A stretch of 49,397 nt of DNA, from assembly GCF_937958975.1 (NCBI RefSeq), contig NZ_CALGRE010000033.1, positions 1 to 49,397 on the forward strand, given 5' to 3'. Below, piece after piece: positions 8,795 to 18,297 of this stretch; position 1 is the first letter of the stretch; every line of letters begins with the position of its first letter. Below the pieces are notes generated by a model. It saw only the letters and a program-made list of their open reading frames with translations, did no database searches and was not told the origin of the DNA. Position numbers and translations under genes: made by a program. This stretch comes from an uncultured Eubacterium sp. Lineage in GTDB: Bacteria; Bacillota; Clostridia; Lachnospirales; Lachnospiraceae.

Positions 8795-10719
8795 TTGTTC
8801 ACCCCCTCACTACAAACCGTATATTCCACCTCTCGATTATTGTACATATTTTCTGTCACTTGCTTATCATTCTTATCTCTATAATACTGCGCCTGAACAT
8901 TGTACATTTCTGCATATTTTCCATTTTGTTCAATCAATTCATCATGAGTGCCAAACTCTATAATCTTACCTTTATCGAACATTGCTATTTTGTCACAAAA
9001 CCGCGTACTTGATAATCTATGTGAAATAAATATTGAAGTCTTATTCTCCACCATCTTGTTAAATTCCTGATACATTTTATCCTCTGCCACCGCATCCAAT
9101 GCCGCCGTTGGTTCATCAAGAACAATCACACTTCCATTTTTATATAAGGCTCTTGCCATCGCAAGTCTCTGTTTTTCTCCACCGGACAAATCAACACCAT
9201 CTCTATGAAAAATTTTCAACATTTGTGTATCTATCCCTTTTTCATAATGTGACAGTTTCCTGTCAAGTCCACTTATTTTGATGCATTGTTGTACTTTATC
9301 CATATCAGTATGTGCCTCATCCCGCAGTGATACATTTTGCCATATAGGAACGGCAAAACATTCTATATTTTGAAATACCGGAGAAAAAATCTGATAATAT
9401 ATATTTCTATCATATCGCTTTACATCAATTCCATTTAAAAGAATCCTTCCCTCTGTAGGTTCATACAATCTCATAAGAAGTTTTGTAAAAGTGGTTTTCC
9501 CTGCACCGTTTATCCCAACAATTGCTAATTTCATTTTAGATGAGAGCGTCAAATTAACATTTTTTAATGCATATTTGTCACTGCCCGGATATTTGAACGA
9601 TACATTTTCGAATACAAATTCATAAGAGTCTAACTCTATATCCATAAGAGTCCCTTCTCCCTTTTCCCTATTTACATTCGCATCCGGCCATTCTATCATT
9701 GTTCTAAAATCATTTAACTCTAACCTATTATTATTTAAAAAAGATAAGTTACTAAAAAGGTCTGTAAAATTTTTCGATAATGCATTGACCATACCTACAT
9801 ATAAGATAAAATTACCGATAGTCATCTCTTTGAATAGCACCATATACACAAGCCAAATATAAAGAATTGACGTTTGAATTAAAACAATTGTATTCATCTT
9901 TGCATCACAAACAATCCATCGCTTATGATGTTCTGTAAAGTTGTCAATATATGTCCTATTTAATTTATTAAAAATATTACCTATCCAATGATTCATATGA
10001 AACAGGCGAATGTCCTTGGCAAAATCAAAATTTCTGGTCAGCCTACTCATATAATTTAATTTTCTGTATGTAGGTGCCAGAACATCACTATGTTTCTTTT
10101 TATCTTCTATCATTGTATTATCAAATATTTTATATGTAAAAAATGCAAGTACACAGACAATAAGTGCAATCAACGGATTCAAAACAATAATAGCTGTACC
10201 CGAAATAATAACCATTAAAAATTGCGAAATTAAGTAATATATCCTTTGATATATTCCTCTAAATCCACTACCCCAAAAAGTACTTCGTCTTGCACGCTGC
10301 ATAAAATCCAGAAATTCCGGATTTTCCATATTGGAATAGTCTGTAGTATAATTTTTGTGCAATCGCTCATTTACAATCTGAGAACACAATAACTCCCAGT
10401 CCCAATCTCGTTTATACCAGCAAAAATTCCATATTAAATCGAATATTAAAGTTACAATGCACAAAATAACAGTGACTATTACCAACTTGTTTATTGTACA
10501 ATTATTACTTATCATATCAATTACTATTTTAGGAAAATAAATCACAATCAATTCATATATTGCATAGGAGATACTTCCAATTACAATAGCATACGCTAAT
10601 GACTTCTTATATTTAAAAGCTGTTTGTAAAGCGTAGATTATATTTTGAATAATGGAATAATTTCTGTAATTCTCATTCTCCTCAACGCTTTCCTTTTGTT
10701 TTTTTCGTATACTTTTCAT
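8791..10719 (-). CDS. ABC transporter half, fused permease-ATPase (first of pair)
   Basis: This 642-residue partner has an N-terminal cytoplasmic segment rich in Lys and Glu. Membrane segments span about residues 35-330, followed by an ATPase domain with Walker A GINGAGKTTF, signature LSGGEKQRL, Walker B VIVLDEPTAALD and switch motif ISHRLSS. A C-terminal tail of about 25 residues follows the ATPase. The start has AAAGGAAAAGAC before the ATG. It overlaps the downstream half-transporter by 4 bp. A TATAAT-like box at 10796-10801 could be its -10, although the matching -35 is poor. Confidence 0.92.
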   Translation of the reverse strand: MKSIRKKQKESVEENENYRNYSIIQNIIYALQTAFKYKKSLAYAIVIGSISYAIYELIVIYFPKIVIDMISNNCTINKLVIVTVILCIVTLIFDLIWNFCWYKRDWDWELLCSQIVNERLHKNYTTDYSNMENPEFLDFMQRARRSTFWGSGFRGIYQRIYYLISQFLMVIISGTAIIVLNPLIALIVCVLAFFTYKIFDNTMIEDKKKHSDVLAPTYRKLNYMSRLTRNFDFAKDIRLFHMNHWIGNIFNKLNRTYIDNFTEHHKRWIVCDAKMNTIVLIQTSILYIWLVYMVLFKEMTIGNFILYVGMVNALSKNFTDLFSNLSFLNNNRLELNDFRTMIEWPDANVNREKGEGTLMDIELDSYEFVFENVSFKYPGSDKYALKNVNLTLSSKMKLAIVGINGAGKTTFTKLLMRLYEPTEGRILLNGIDVKRYDRNIYYQIFSPVFQNIECFAVPIWQNVSLRDEAHTDMDKVQQCIKISGLDRKLSHYEKGIDTQMLKIFHRDGVDLSGGEKQRLAMARALYKNGSVIVLDEPTAALDAVAEDKMYQEFNKMVENKTSIFISHRLSSTRFCDKIAMFDKGKIIEFGTHDELIEQNGKYAEMYNVQAQYYRDKNDKQVTENMYNNREVEYTVCSEGVNK

Positions 10720-11032
10720 GTCTTTTCCTTTCTATACAGAATCACCAAAAGCATTAGCCGCCACATTCTGGAATTGTATGTGCCCGTTATAAGCAATTAT
10801 ACAAGCTAAGTGCTTTTTTCTCATGGCTTATGCAAAAAATCGATTTAAGATAACCCTAAATCGATTTTACAACCATATATATTCACACAATTTCATTGTG
10901 CATAAAATCATGTCAATACAATTTATATTCCAGCTTTACTTCGGTAATAATTTTAAAGATTAAGCAAACCTGCTCCGTCATTTATTTTATTTTCAAATTT
11001 TTAAAATTTTAAGAACTAGCAATTACATATTC
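10720..11032. other. Intergenic region, ABC operon leader and terminator
   Basis: No gene is seen here. It holds the terminator of the upstream secreted-protein operon at 10832-10868 and a possible -10 box (TATAAT on the minus strand, 10801-10796) for the ABC exporter operon. The rest is A/T-rich without recognisable structure. Confidence 0.6.
10832..10868 (-). terminator. Terminator of the metzincin operon
   Basis: Arms AAAATCGATTTA (10836-10847) and TAAATCGATTTT (10857-10868) pair perfectly. On the minus strand the hairpin ends in TTTTTTG. It lies about 165 bp after the last gene of the operon. Confidence 0.75.
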
Positions 11033-12070
11033 TTAATTTATTTTTATTTTGCCTTGCGATTTATATGTTTTGTTTCCGATGCTTACATAAACTATATATT
11101 TATATTTTTTAGCTTTTGCTATTCTTTTTAAGCGAGCCTTTTTTATGTTAATTGATATTAACGTACTTCTTATGTATTTCTTTTTTTTATTTATTTTCTT
11201 GTCATATATAACATACCTTTTCTTATTATTTTTTATAGCAACTTTAATTTTTGATATTTTTTTTAAACTTGGATTATTTATTTTTAAGTTAAGTTTGATT
11301 ATTTTTTTTGAATTTTTTACACTCGTTTTTATTCCTGCTTTTCCTAAAGTCTTAATAAATCCCCTACATTCAGCTACTGCAGAATAAATGTATTCTTCAC
11401 TTACATCTATCTCTGCATACACTATATAATTGTATTTGACCTTTTGCTTTAATGTATACTTGGCATCTTCTTTAATATCAAACAAATATTCAAATTTATT
11501 ATCAGTTTTATTAATTGTTTTATAATAATCCTTTACTATTTTATTATTATTTAAAATTTTTACCCCTATTTTTTTTATACATTCGCCTTTAGGATTATCG
11601 ACACCCACAACCAAAACAGCTGTATTACTTTTTTCCTTTTTGTCAACAACACGGACTTTTACTGCCTGTGTTGTGAAATGATGTTTTGCTGTATACATAG
11701 ATAAATTTACATTTTCTTTTGTTTCAGCCAAAATAACATAGTCATATTTTTTATTTGGTTCAAGTTTTATTTTAGTATCTTTATTAATATCAAAGGCTAA
11801 CTTCATTTTCTTTGATGCAGTATTAACCATTTTTTTGTATTTGACAACTTCATTACCATTACTACTTATTGTAATCTCAAATGCTTCGATATTAACTCCT
11901 GCTACATTATTAAGTGTTGCATTCAAAATAGCATTATCATTTGTAACCACATCTTTCTCACAATTTAATGACAAATATGGTGCTGACATTGCTAAAGATT
12001 TTTCCCCCGAACTAGTTAATGATAATAATATTGACAAAAATAATATTAAACTTAATTTTTTATATTTCAT
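11033..12070 (-). CDS. Secreted Ig-like repeat protein, Lys-rich
   Basis: This 345-residue protein has a signal peptide (MKYKKLSLILFLSILLSL, cleavage probably after about residue 27). It appears to hold three beta-sandwich repeats of roughly 100 residues (about 28-130, 135-235 and 240-345). Each ends in a similar strand pair: KYDYVILAETKE, KYNYIVYAEIDV and KYKYIVYVSIGN. The third repeat is extremely rich in Lys, so the protein should be strongly basic there and might bind an anionic cell wall or surface polymer (inference). I do not recognise a named family. It is the last gene of an operon with a lipoprotein (33 bp upstream) and a secreted metzincin-like protein. Base composition is markedly more A/T-rich than in the flanking housekeeping genes. 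Confidence 0.8.
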   Translation of the reverse strand: MKYKKLSLILFLSILLSLTSSGEKSLAMSAPYLSLNCEKDVVTNDNAILNATLNNVAGVNIEAFEITISSNGNEVVKYKKMVNTASKKMKLAFDINKDTKIKLEPNKKYDYVILAETKENVNLSMYTAKHHFTTQAVKVRVVDKKEKSNTAVLVVGVDNPKGECIKKIGVKILNNNKIVKDYYKTINKTDNKFEYLFDIKEDAKYTLKQKVKYNYIVYAEIDVSEEYIYSAVAECRGFIKTLGKAGIKTSVKNSKKIIKLNLKINNPSLKKISKIKVAIKNNKKRYVIYDKKINKKKKYIRSTLISINIKKARLKRIAKAKKYKYIVYVSIGNKTYKSQGKIKIN

Positions 12071-12103
12071 ATCATATTCCTTTCTAAAAAGAATAATATA
12101 CTG

Positions 12104-12856
12104 TTATTTCAATACTTCTCTTTCAAACGATAGCTTATCTAGTTCCTTAAGATTCATTATATCATCTTTTGAATGATAGTAAAATATTTTCACTATCATA
12201 TCTCCTTCGATAAATGAAAGCATATATTCTGTATCGCTTTTTTCACTTTTCTTTTTCTTTAAAATACAATTTTTTTTACCATCTTTAAATTCTACAATTT
12301 TAGACACATAAATATAACTATCATATTCATATCCTGTCTTTTGCCCCATAGAATTTAACTGCTCTTCCGATGGTATTTCCTGTTCTTCATTAAGAACCAT
12401 ATCATACTTCTGCTCCATATATTTTCTGATGTCCGTTGTATCTATACCTCTGTTCTCTTCATTATTTATAGGTTCTATGCAAATCCGCATTGAAGGGGTT
12501 TCAAAAACATAATTAATATAACTTCTATTTGAGTCAATAAATATACTATCTACTTCTACCTTCTGCATTGTAGGTACTAATATATATTTATATTCATTTG
12601 TATATAAGTCGATTATATCTGCAAAAGCTCCATTATTTACCTTTTTTGTTTTATCATTTTTCAACATATCAATCAATTCTTTTTTGCTTGACATATTATA
12701 ATTAAAAACATCTTGACCTTTAGATTCTGTAAAACTTCTTTTTTTATTTTTTATGTTTGCTACACTTTCTACAGTTGTTTTAGTTTCTGAATTGTTATCA
12801 CACCCCACCAGTAATAATAATAATATAAAAATTGTTGTAAATAATACTTTTTTCAT
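12104..12856 (-). CDS. Predicted lipoprotein, unknown function
   Basis: This 250-residue protein starts with a lipoprotein signal peptide: MKKVLFTTIFILLLLLVGC, with the lipobox LVGC giving acylated Cys19. The mature part is soluble and mixed in charge, and I recognise no enzyme motif. A segment with EDK-type charge and the string NYVFETPSMRICIEPINNE suggests a beta-rich fold. A GAGAGGAGC site precedes the start. It lies 27 bp after the metzincin gene and 33 bp before the Ig-repeat gene, with no terminator on either side. It may anchor, chaperone or inhibit the neighbouring protease; position is the only evidence. Confidence 0.8.
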   Translation of the reverse strand: MKKVLFTTIFILLLLLVGCDNNSETKTTVESVANIKNKKRSFTESKGQDVFNYNMSSKKELIDMLKNDKTKKVNNGAFADIIDLYTNEYKYILVPTMQKVEVDSIFIDSNRSYINYVFETPSMRICIEPINNEENRGIDTTDIRKYMEQKYDMVLNEEQEIPSEEQLNSMGQKTGYEYDSYIYVSKIVEFKDGKKNCILKKKKSEKSDTEYMLSFIEGDMIVKIFYYHSKDDIMNLKELDKLSFEREVLK

Positions 12857-12883
12857 TTTTCGCTCCTCTCTACCAATTGCTTT

Positions 12884-15800
12884 TTAATGATGATCCTTAA
12901 GATGTTTATTAATATCATTGTAACATCCTGTACAATATAGTTGACTCTTATCCTCTTTAGAGGCTATATTCTGCCAACCATTGCACATAATACATGTAGT
13001 TGATCTATTTGATGACGGATTGCATTTTTTGCATAAGCTACCACCTGTGCAACTACCATCTTCTCTTATTTCATGATAATGATCGGGTGCTCCCAAAAAA
13101 TGGGACAATTCATGTGTTAAACAACTTTGCATCTCTACAAATTCATCTTCTGGACTATATATTTCTGAAAGACAAATCCCATTATTACTACAAAAAAAAC
13201 TACGATTAGATTGTATTCCTTCTGAATCAAATAATGCATTTCCTGTCCATAAAACCGATACTTTCGTATTATTTCCTGGGTATTTTGCGATAAAATCGCT
13301 ATATGTTGCCATTGGATCTGTACAAGATGGATTGTGATTTGTGCCTCCTGGACACTTTGAGTTTATTGTTGTTGAATTAATAGGTACCCCTCTTTTATAT
13401 TTACAATTGTCTGATAAAGAAGTTATTCTTTGTGGTGTATTATTAGTAATTATCAGTCCAAAAGTATCTTTAAATACTTTCTTAACTTCATTATTTAATT
13501 TCTGAAGTTGAGTTACTCTGTTTCCACACGAACTATATCGTAAATCAAATGCCATATCATAATAGTTATTAACTATAGCTGTAAAACCTACAATTGCCGT
13601 AAATGACTTTGTAAAAACATTATTACTTTTATTATTTTCAGAAACATTATTGGTTGCATTCGCTGTAACTCTTACTTTATATGTACCAACTGCTGATGGT
13701 TTCCAAGCCGTAGATACCGTTGCTGACTTACCTGCTTGAATTGCCGGAGTATTTACACTTATTTTATTTACTACCATATTGCTACTGTTAATAAATTCAA
13801 AAGTTGTAGTTGTTGTTGCTGCTTTTGTATAGTTATTAGTTATTTGTGCAGCATAAGTATTATTCGCCATTGTTGTATTTGCTTTAGAAGTAATTATTCT
13901 TGATACTGCTAAGTCAGGTTTTTTATATCTATCAGCTACTTTAATAAATTTCCATTGACTCTTCGCGTTACCAGTATATGATGCAAACTTTACGTTTGCT
14001 CCTGATTTAATGCTTCCACTTACTGTATATAACGCTTTTATGTCATCTAAAACTTTAGACATTATTCTATAAGTTCCAGAACCATCATTGTTTTTAACAA
14101 TCTTAAACTTAATCCAATCGTCCGAACCATCCTGCCATATATCCGCATTATTGCTCTCTATATCCTCTACATCTAAATAACCTTTTGCTCCATAATTTTT
14201 GTTGGCAATAGTATAATATCCATTTTTCTTCTTTACAACTTGCCATTGCTGTCTGTCTGAATAATCAATTAACAATTGTCTTACATTATCATTTGATGTA
14301 TTAACATCAAGATAAAGCCCACTATTGTAATTTTGCAGGAAATATATATCCTCTGTAATAGTTGTATCTTCAGTATACTCAATTTTTATTGTCGGTCTTT
14401 TCGATGCTGTTCCATAATTTGCTGAACAAAAGTCTTTTCTTTTCTGAGAAGAATTTTTAGGCACTAACATTACTCCATACGCAGCTTCATATCCTCCTTC
14501 TCCAATCTGATCTGCGAGCCATTCTTTTACAGGCGATGTTATTTTAAATTCATAAAATCCTGACGAAGATATTTTTTTAGTATCCAGAGCCGAGCCATCT
14601 TTTCCTGGTCTATTTTTCCATGTTATTGAAGTACTCGACCAGATATCATCTGTATCGTACGCTTTTATTTCAGATGTATATGTTGTTCCCGAACCTTCGT
14701 ATACTCTTAATGTAGCACTGGTTATCTTTTTAGGATTTATATATGTATAATTCTTAATAGCTGTTGTCTGAAAGAAACCATATCCTGTTCCATAACTTCC
14801 TCCTACGTTACCAAGCTGAATCCATGCATTAGATGCAAAATTACTAGTACTTTTACTACTATATACTGGTGCATCTTTTATTGATGAAATTGGTGAAATC
14901 GAAGGATCAACTAATACTGGATATTTTGTACTCTTACTATCTAAAAATTTTTTATCCAATACATATGTCAATTGATATTTCCCTTCACTGATTCTCCTAA
15001 TCTTGTAGGAATTATCAAAGGAAATATGATCATTCCTATTTGAACCACCAACATAAGAATCCTTAACAAACAATTCCCCTAAATTAAAAACAACTTCTGT
15101 TGTTCCCTTTTTCACAAAATCGATTGTCTTACCTTCTAATGTTTTTGGCACTAATCCATTTGTCTCAACCATAAAATCAAAAGAATACTTTTGCAAATTC
15201 TTTTCGATAATAATATTTTCTTTAACGCCTGTATTCTGTGGAACATACTGTAAATGATAACCCTTTCCAAATACATCCTTATATTCTGCACATTCTTCTG
15301 CTTCTCCTAAAAATTCGACTTCTTCAACAGTAACATTAGAAACATTTTTCCCAATTGGCTTAAACTTTAAAGACAATTTATCTTTATCTTCCACCAATAT
15401 ACTTTCATCATTTTTCTTTGGAACATAAATTTTAACATTGTTTGAAGAATTTTCTAATTCATAAGTAACACTTTTATGTACTTGTCGGTTTGATTTTTTT
15501 AAACTATTATCAATAAACCTTACTTTATTTTCTTTCTTATCATAATACTTTACTGGCGAATCAAAAATATAAAGTGTTTTAGAATTATCCTTTTTAACAG
15601 TTGTAAATGAATACAAATCAAGACTATCAGTTTCATCTATATCCTTTATTGCTCCTAAATCAATACCCACATCTTCAACTAACTCCTGTGGAATATCGGT
15701 TTTCTTAAATCTTGTATTTAGTAAATCAATTTGTCCTGGTTTTTCAGCACTATATTTTTGAAATTTAACACCACTTAATCCGCTAAGCTTGGCTTTTGAT

Positions 15801-15895
15801 TTTTTTGCTGATGCCATTGTCTGCAAATTAATACTTGAAAAAATCATAGTACAGACAACAATACCTGCCAACAATCTTTTTGTTATCTTTTTCAT
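12884..15895 (-). CDS. Secreted multidomain metzincin-like metallopeptidase (DNRLRE/ricin/CARDB)
   Basis: This 1003-residue exported protein has a signal peptide at residues 1-29. An N-terminal beta-rich region (about 45-335) resembles those of clostridial wall-associated proteins. A DNRLRE-type domain follows at about 340-510, including TSITWKNRP and the closing RPTIKIEYTED. A ricin-type lectin fold lies at about 517-660 (YFLQNYNSGLYLDVN, QWQVVKKKNGYYTIAN, SQWKFIKV). A CARDB-like domain lies at about 665-770 (VRVTANATNNVSENNKSNN). The C-terminal protease-like domain carries HELSHFLGAPDH at 928-939, a metzincin HExxHxxGxxD zinc site like that of snapalysins. CIMC about 30 residues later is a plausible Met-turn, and further CxxC pairs follow. 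TAAGGAGG precedes the start. It is probably a surface or secreted enzyme targeted by its lectin and adhesion domains; the substrate is unknown. It heads an A/T-rich three-gene operon. Confidence 0.88.
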   Translation of the reverse strand: MKKITKRLLAGIVVCTMIFSSINLQTMASAKKSKAKLSGLSGVKFQKYSAEKPGQIDLLNTRFKKTDIPQELVEDVGIDLGAIKDIDETDSLDLYSFTTVKKDNSKTLYIFDSPVKYYDKKENKVRFIDNSLKKSNRQVHKSVTYELENSSNNVKIYVPKKNDESILVEDKDKLSLKFKPIGKNVSNVTVEEVEFLGEAEECAEYKDVFGKGYHLQYVPQNTGVKENIIIEKNLQKYSFDFMVETNGLVPKTLEGKTIDFVKKGTTEVVFNLGELFVKDSYVGGSNRNDHISFDNSYKIRRISEGKYQLTYVLDKKFLDSKSTKYPVLVDPSISPISSIKDAPVYSSKSTSNFASNAWIQLGNVGGSYGTGYGFFQTTAIKNYTYINPKKITSATLRVYEGSGTTYTSEIKAYDTDDIWSSTSITWKNRPGKDGSALDTKKISSSGFYEFKITSPVKEWLADQIGEGGYEAAYGVMLVPKNSSQKRKDFCSANYGTASKRPTIKIEYTEDTTITEDIYFLQNYNSGLYLDVNTSNDNVRQLLIDYSDRQQWQVVKKKNGYYTIANKNYGAKGYLDVEDIESNNADIWQDGSDDWIKFKIVKNNDGSGTYRIMSKVLDDIKALYTVSGSIKSGANVKFASYTGNAKSQWKFIKVADRYKKPDLAVSRIITSKANTTMANNTYAAQITNNYTKAATTTTTFEFINSSNMVVNKISVNTPAIQAGKSATVSTAWKPSAVGTYKVRVTANATNNVSENNKSNNVFTKSFTAIVGFTAIVNNYYDMAFDLRYSSCGNRVTQLQKLNNEVKKVFKDTFGLIITNNTPQRITSLSDNCKYKRGVPINSTTINSKCPGGTNHNPSCTDPMATYSDFIAKYPGNNTKVSVLWTGNALFDSEGIQSNRSFFCSNNGICLSEIYSPEDEFVEMQSCLTHELSHFLGAPDHYHEIREDGSCTGGSLCKKCNPSSNRSTTCIMCNGWQNIASKEDKSQLYCTGCYNDINKHLKDHH

Positions 15896-16619
15896 AATAC
15901 ATCCTCCTTATTTTTGTCATCATATTTTCTATCTACACGACATTTTTTATAATTTTTAGTAAAGTGTGATTAAGTTCACCATCATACGCACTTAATTTCC
16001 CCTTTATTATTCTCAAAATATATCTTATCAGAATAATAAATTGTTGTTTTATACCTTTAGACAACAAAAAATGGCAGAGTCTGCGTGCATTCGACCACAA
16101 TCTCTCCCACTAATACTGGTTTATCATTACCACTTTCTTTGATACGTTTTTCATCCACTCATTTTCCTTACATTTTTATACTCATTGTTAAGCTATCATA
16201 TAATAATTTAATTGTCAAATTTTGTATTTCTTTTACATATTATATGATTCTCAATTTTTTATCTCCCATACGTTTAAATTATACTTTGGTTCATATTATT
16301 GTCTACTACAGCACCACATATCTTACTTCTGACTATTTACCTCATTATTCTTATTAACGATTACTATGTTACTTTTCTTGTCTCATTTATATTCTAAACA
16401 AATAGAGCACAAACAGTACTCTTTTTAAGTACTATTTGCACTCTATTTTATAAGTTACATTATCTAAATACCAACCAAAGTACATATCCTTAATTGCAAA
16501 TTGAATGGCTTTTTTATAGTCACTCTTTTGCAAATCATAAAAAGAAATATGGTAAATATTTTGCGAAGAATTATTTTCAAAGCTTTAAGAAAATTTCATC
16601 AATGCCCTGCAACAAGCAA
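15896..16619. other. A/T-rich intergenic region with inverted repeats
   Basis: I see no convincing gene; the open frames here are short and A/T-driven. It contains an 11-bp perfect inverted repeat (TTTATTATTCT at 16003-16013 with AGAATAATAAA at 16030-16040) and a 6-bp pair TTAAGT/ACTTAA (15970-15975 and 15990-15995). Both lie upstream of the metzincin gene and are possible operators. A hairpin follows the YhhQ-type gene at 16400-16448. Confidence 0.5.
16400..16448 (-). terminator. Long imperfect hairpin, probable terminator of queL-yhhQ
   Basis: Twenty-one-base arms with three mismatches (AAATAGAG...AGTACT and AGTACT...CTCTATTT) enclose a 7-base loop. The T-rich tail is weak on both strands, so it could instead be a bidirectional structural element. 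Confidence 0.45.
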
Positions 16620-17333
16620 CTATTTACTAATTTCCTTTTCGTCTTCACACTTTTTAATTTTTCTGGCAAGATACACAAACGGTGTATCCGCTAAACTTGT
16701 CACAATAAATATTCCATAACTTGAGATTACAATACTTATCAATGTTTTCATACTATGTATTCCGAGAAACGCTCCAAAAGTAAATAATAAATTATTTAAA
16801 AACTGTGAGATTAATGTTGAACCATTATTCCGCAACCAGAGAAATTTCTCCCTACTTCCAAATTTCTTTTCTGTCCATTCCCACCATTTATGATATGCCC
16901 ACACATCAAACTGCTGCACAATCGCATATACAATCATACTTGTAAGCATAAGCCTTGGTGTATTCGAAAAAATTTTCTGCATTGACGGCATTGCCAGGTC
17001 TGAACCTGCCGGTGTATAAAGTAACCACCACTGTGACAATACAATAAACATAACAGATGTTGCAATCCCTATATGAACTGCTCTTTTTGCCTCTTTTTTT
17101 CCATACAGCTCACTGATAATATCTGTCACCAAAAATGTAGATGCAAATAATACATTTCCAAGGGTCATTTCAATACCGAAAGCTTTAATCATAATTAAAA
17201 CTTCGATATTCGCTGCTATCGTCGCTATAGATGTAAAACAATACAATCCATATTTACCAAATAGCTTAAAAAAAACAATTTCGCCTCCATATATAATCAA
17301 TATGGATAACACTAACAATACTTCATTCGACAT
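16620..17333 (-). CDS. yhhQ: Queuosine precursor transporter (YhhQ/VUT family)
   Basis: This 237-residue membrane protein has six or so spans. It is recognised from FLVTDIISELYGKKEAKRAV, the aromatic FDVWAYHKWWEWTEKK segment with RNNGSTLISQFLNN, and the closing IVTSLADTPFVYLARK. The family imports queuine, preQ0 or preQ1 for the queuosine modification of tRNA wobble G. AAGGAGGATAAG precedes the start. It lies 108 bp after a radical-SAM gene that is probably QueL, so the substrate here is likely queuine (inference). I found no preQ1 riboswitch in the 108-bp gap. Confidence 0.88.
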   Translation of the reverse strand: MSNEVLLVLSILIIYGGEIVFFKLFGKYGLYCFTSIATIAANIEVLIMIKAFGIEMTLGNVLFASTFLVTDIISELYGKKEAKRAVHIGIATSVMFIVLSQWWLLYTPAGSDLAMPSMQKIFSNTPRLMLTSMIVYAIVQQFDVWAYHKWWEWTEKKFGSREKFLWLRNNGSTLISQFLNNLLFTFGAFLGIHSMKTLISIVISSYGIFIVTSLADTPFVYLARKIKKCEDEKEISK

Positions 17334-17441
17334 AATACTTATCCTCCTTTTTTTTGCTCTTTACAGTCATTGCATCAATTTCTCTGCACGACCGGTCTAT
17401 GTCTTAATAATTCTGTATGGCCGGACTTCTTTAGCTATGAA

Positions 17442-18158
17442 TTATCCGACGCCAAAATCAGTATTATTCAATAATATATCCACTCTCACATTATCCTTAT
17501 AAATCGGATAAACATAATTCATAAACTCCTCTATTACCTTTTTATCCGGTTTTATTGGCATTTGATTTTCCACCATGATATTCACACATACACGTTCAAA
17601 ATATTTTAGCCCTGTTTCAATATCATTTATCATTGTTTCAGCATTTTGTCCACTGATTCCCTGCAGCAAATTTATCTCATCAAAATATTTAGCTATTATT
17701 TCTGGATTCTTCTCATCAATGCCTTTCACTAAAACTGCTTCTCTCAGTCTGTCATCAAATGTTTCTAACCCCAGTTTTATGATTGGTCTTACTCCCAGCC
17801 TAGCAAAAGATTGTTTAAATGCCTCAACCTCATTCCTATGCATGTAATGACACTCAAAATGAACCTCTTTAATATCTTTCTCTAAACATATCTTTTTTAT
17901 CATTTCTATTGTCTGACTATCCAAGTCAACGAAACTTCCGGAATTAATTACCTCTAATTCATGATACAGACCTGTGACATGGCTTAGAACTTGCTCGTTA
18001 ATCTTAAAATTTGCCTGAATATCCTTACTGCTGTCTAAATGATAGTCACAAAATCTGCATTTACGCCATTTGCAGCCATCTCCTACTAACATAACAATTT
18101 CCCTTGGGTTTTTATCTTCTATAACCGAATATCGAATCGGTTGAAACCCTTCTACCAT
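17442..18158 (-). CDS. queL: Radical-SAM enzyme, probable queuine lyase QueL
   Basis: This 238-residue radical-SAM protein has its cluster motif at residues 29-37 as CKWRKCRFC, which is Cx4Cx2C, one residue longer than the usual Cx3Cx2C. Other barrel features are VINSGSFVDL, EVHFECHYMH and IIKLGLETFDD. QueL enzymes, described in Clostridioides difficile, cleave queuine to regenerate preQ1 for the tRNA transglycosylase, and they occur beside YhhQ transporters. The size, unusual cysteine spacing and adjacency to yhhQ fit this. No QueK-type nucleosidase gene is present here. The start has TAGGAGG upstream. Without an alignment, another small radical-SAM family remains possible. Confidence 0.62.
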   Translation of the reverse strand: MVEGFQPIRYSVIEDKNPREIVMLVGDGCKWRKCRFCDYHLDSSKDIQANFKINEQVLSHVTGLYHELEVINSGSFVDLDSQTIEMIKKICLEKDIKEVHFECHYMHRNEVEAFKQSFARLGVRPIIKLGLETFDDRLREAVLVKGIDEKNPEIIAKYFDEINLLQGISGQNAETMINDIETGLKYFERVCVNIMVENQMPIKPDKKVIEEFMNYVYPIYKDNVRVDILLNNTDFGVG

Positions 18159-18187
18159 GACTTTCCTCCTAATATTTCACTAAAACA

Positions 18188-18222
18188 GACAAAAACGAGC
18201 GCACTAAGGCACCCGTTCTTGT
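18188..18222 (-). terminator. Terminator downstream of rpoC, in or just before the queL leader
   Basis: On the minus strand AACGGGTGC pairs with GCGCTCGTT (with G-U pairs) and is followed by TTTTTG. It lies about 80 bp after rpoC. A TATAAT at 18238-18233 just upstream could be the queL -10, which would put this hairpin in the queL leader as an attenuator. Confidence 0.7.
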
Positions 18223-18297
18223 TGTTTTATCAATTATAGCCCTTAGTTTTGTTTATAGACAGGATGGTTTCGAACTGTCTGTTATATACTTTGTAAA

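Noticed and set aside
6974..10719. ABC exporter pair as exporter of the small peptides at 45-48 kb
   Set aside because: The genes are 35 kb apart, have no peptidase domain and share no regulatory sequence that I could see.
16085..16357. Plus-strand 90-codon frame in the 15.9-16.6 kb gap
   Set aside because: The translation is A/T-driven (Ile, Tyr, Ser, Leu rich), no ribosome binding site precedes it, and it would be the only plus-strand protein gene in the window.
17334..17441. Possible preQ1 riboswitch before yhhQ
   Set aside because: I found CCGG pairings and a short TTGATGCAA loop, but nothing like the preQ1-I or preQ1-II consensus.
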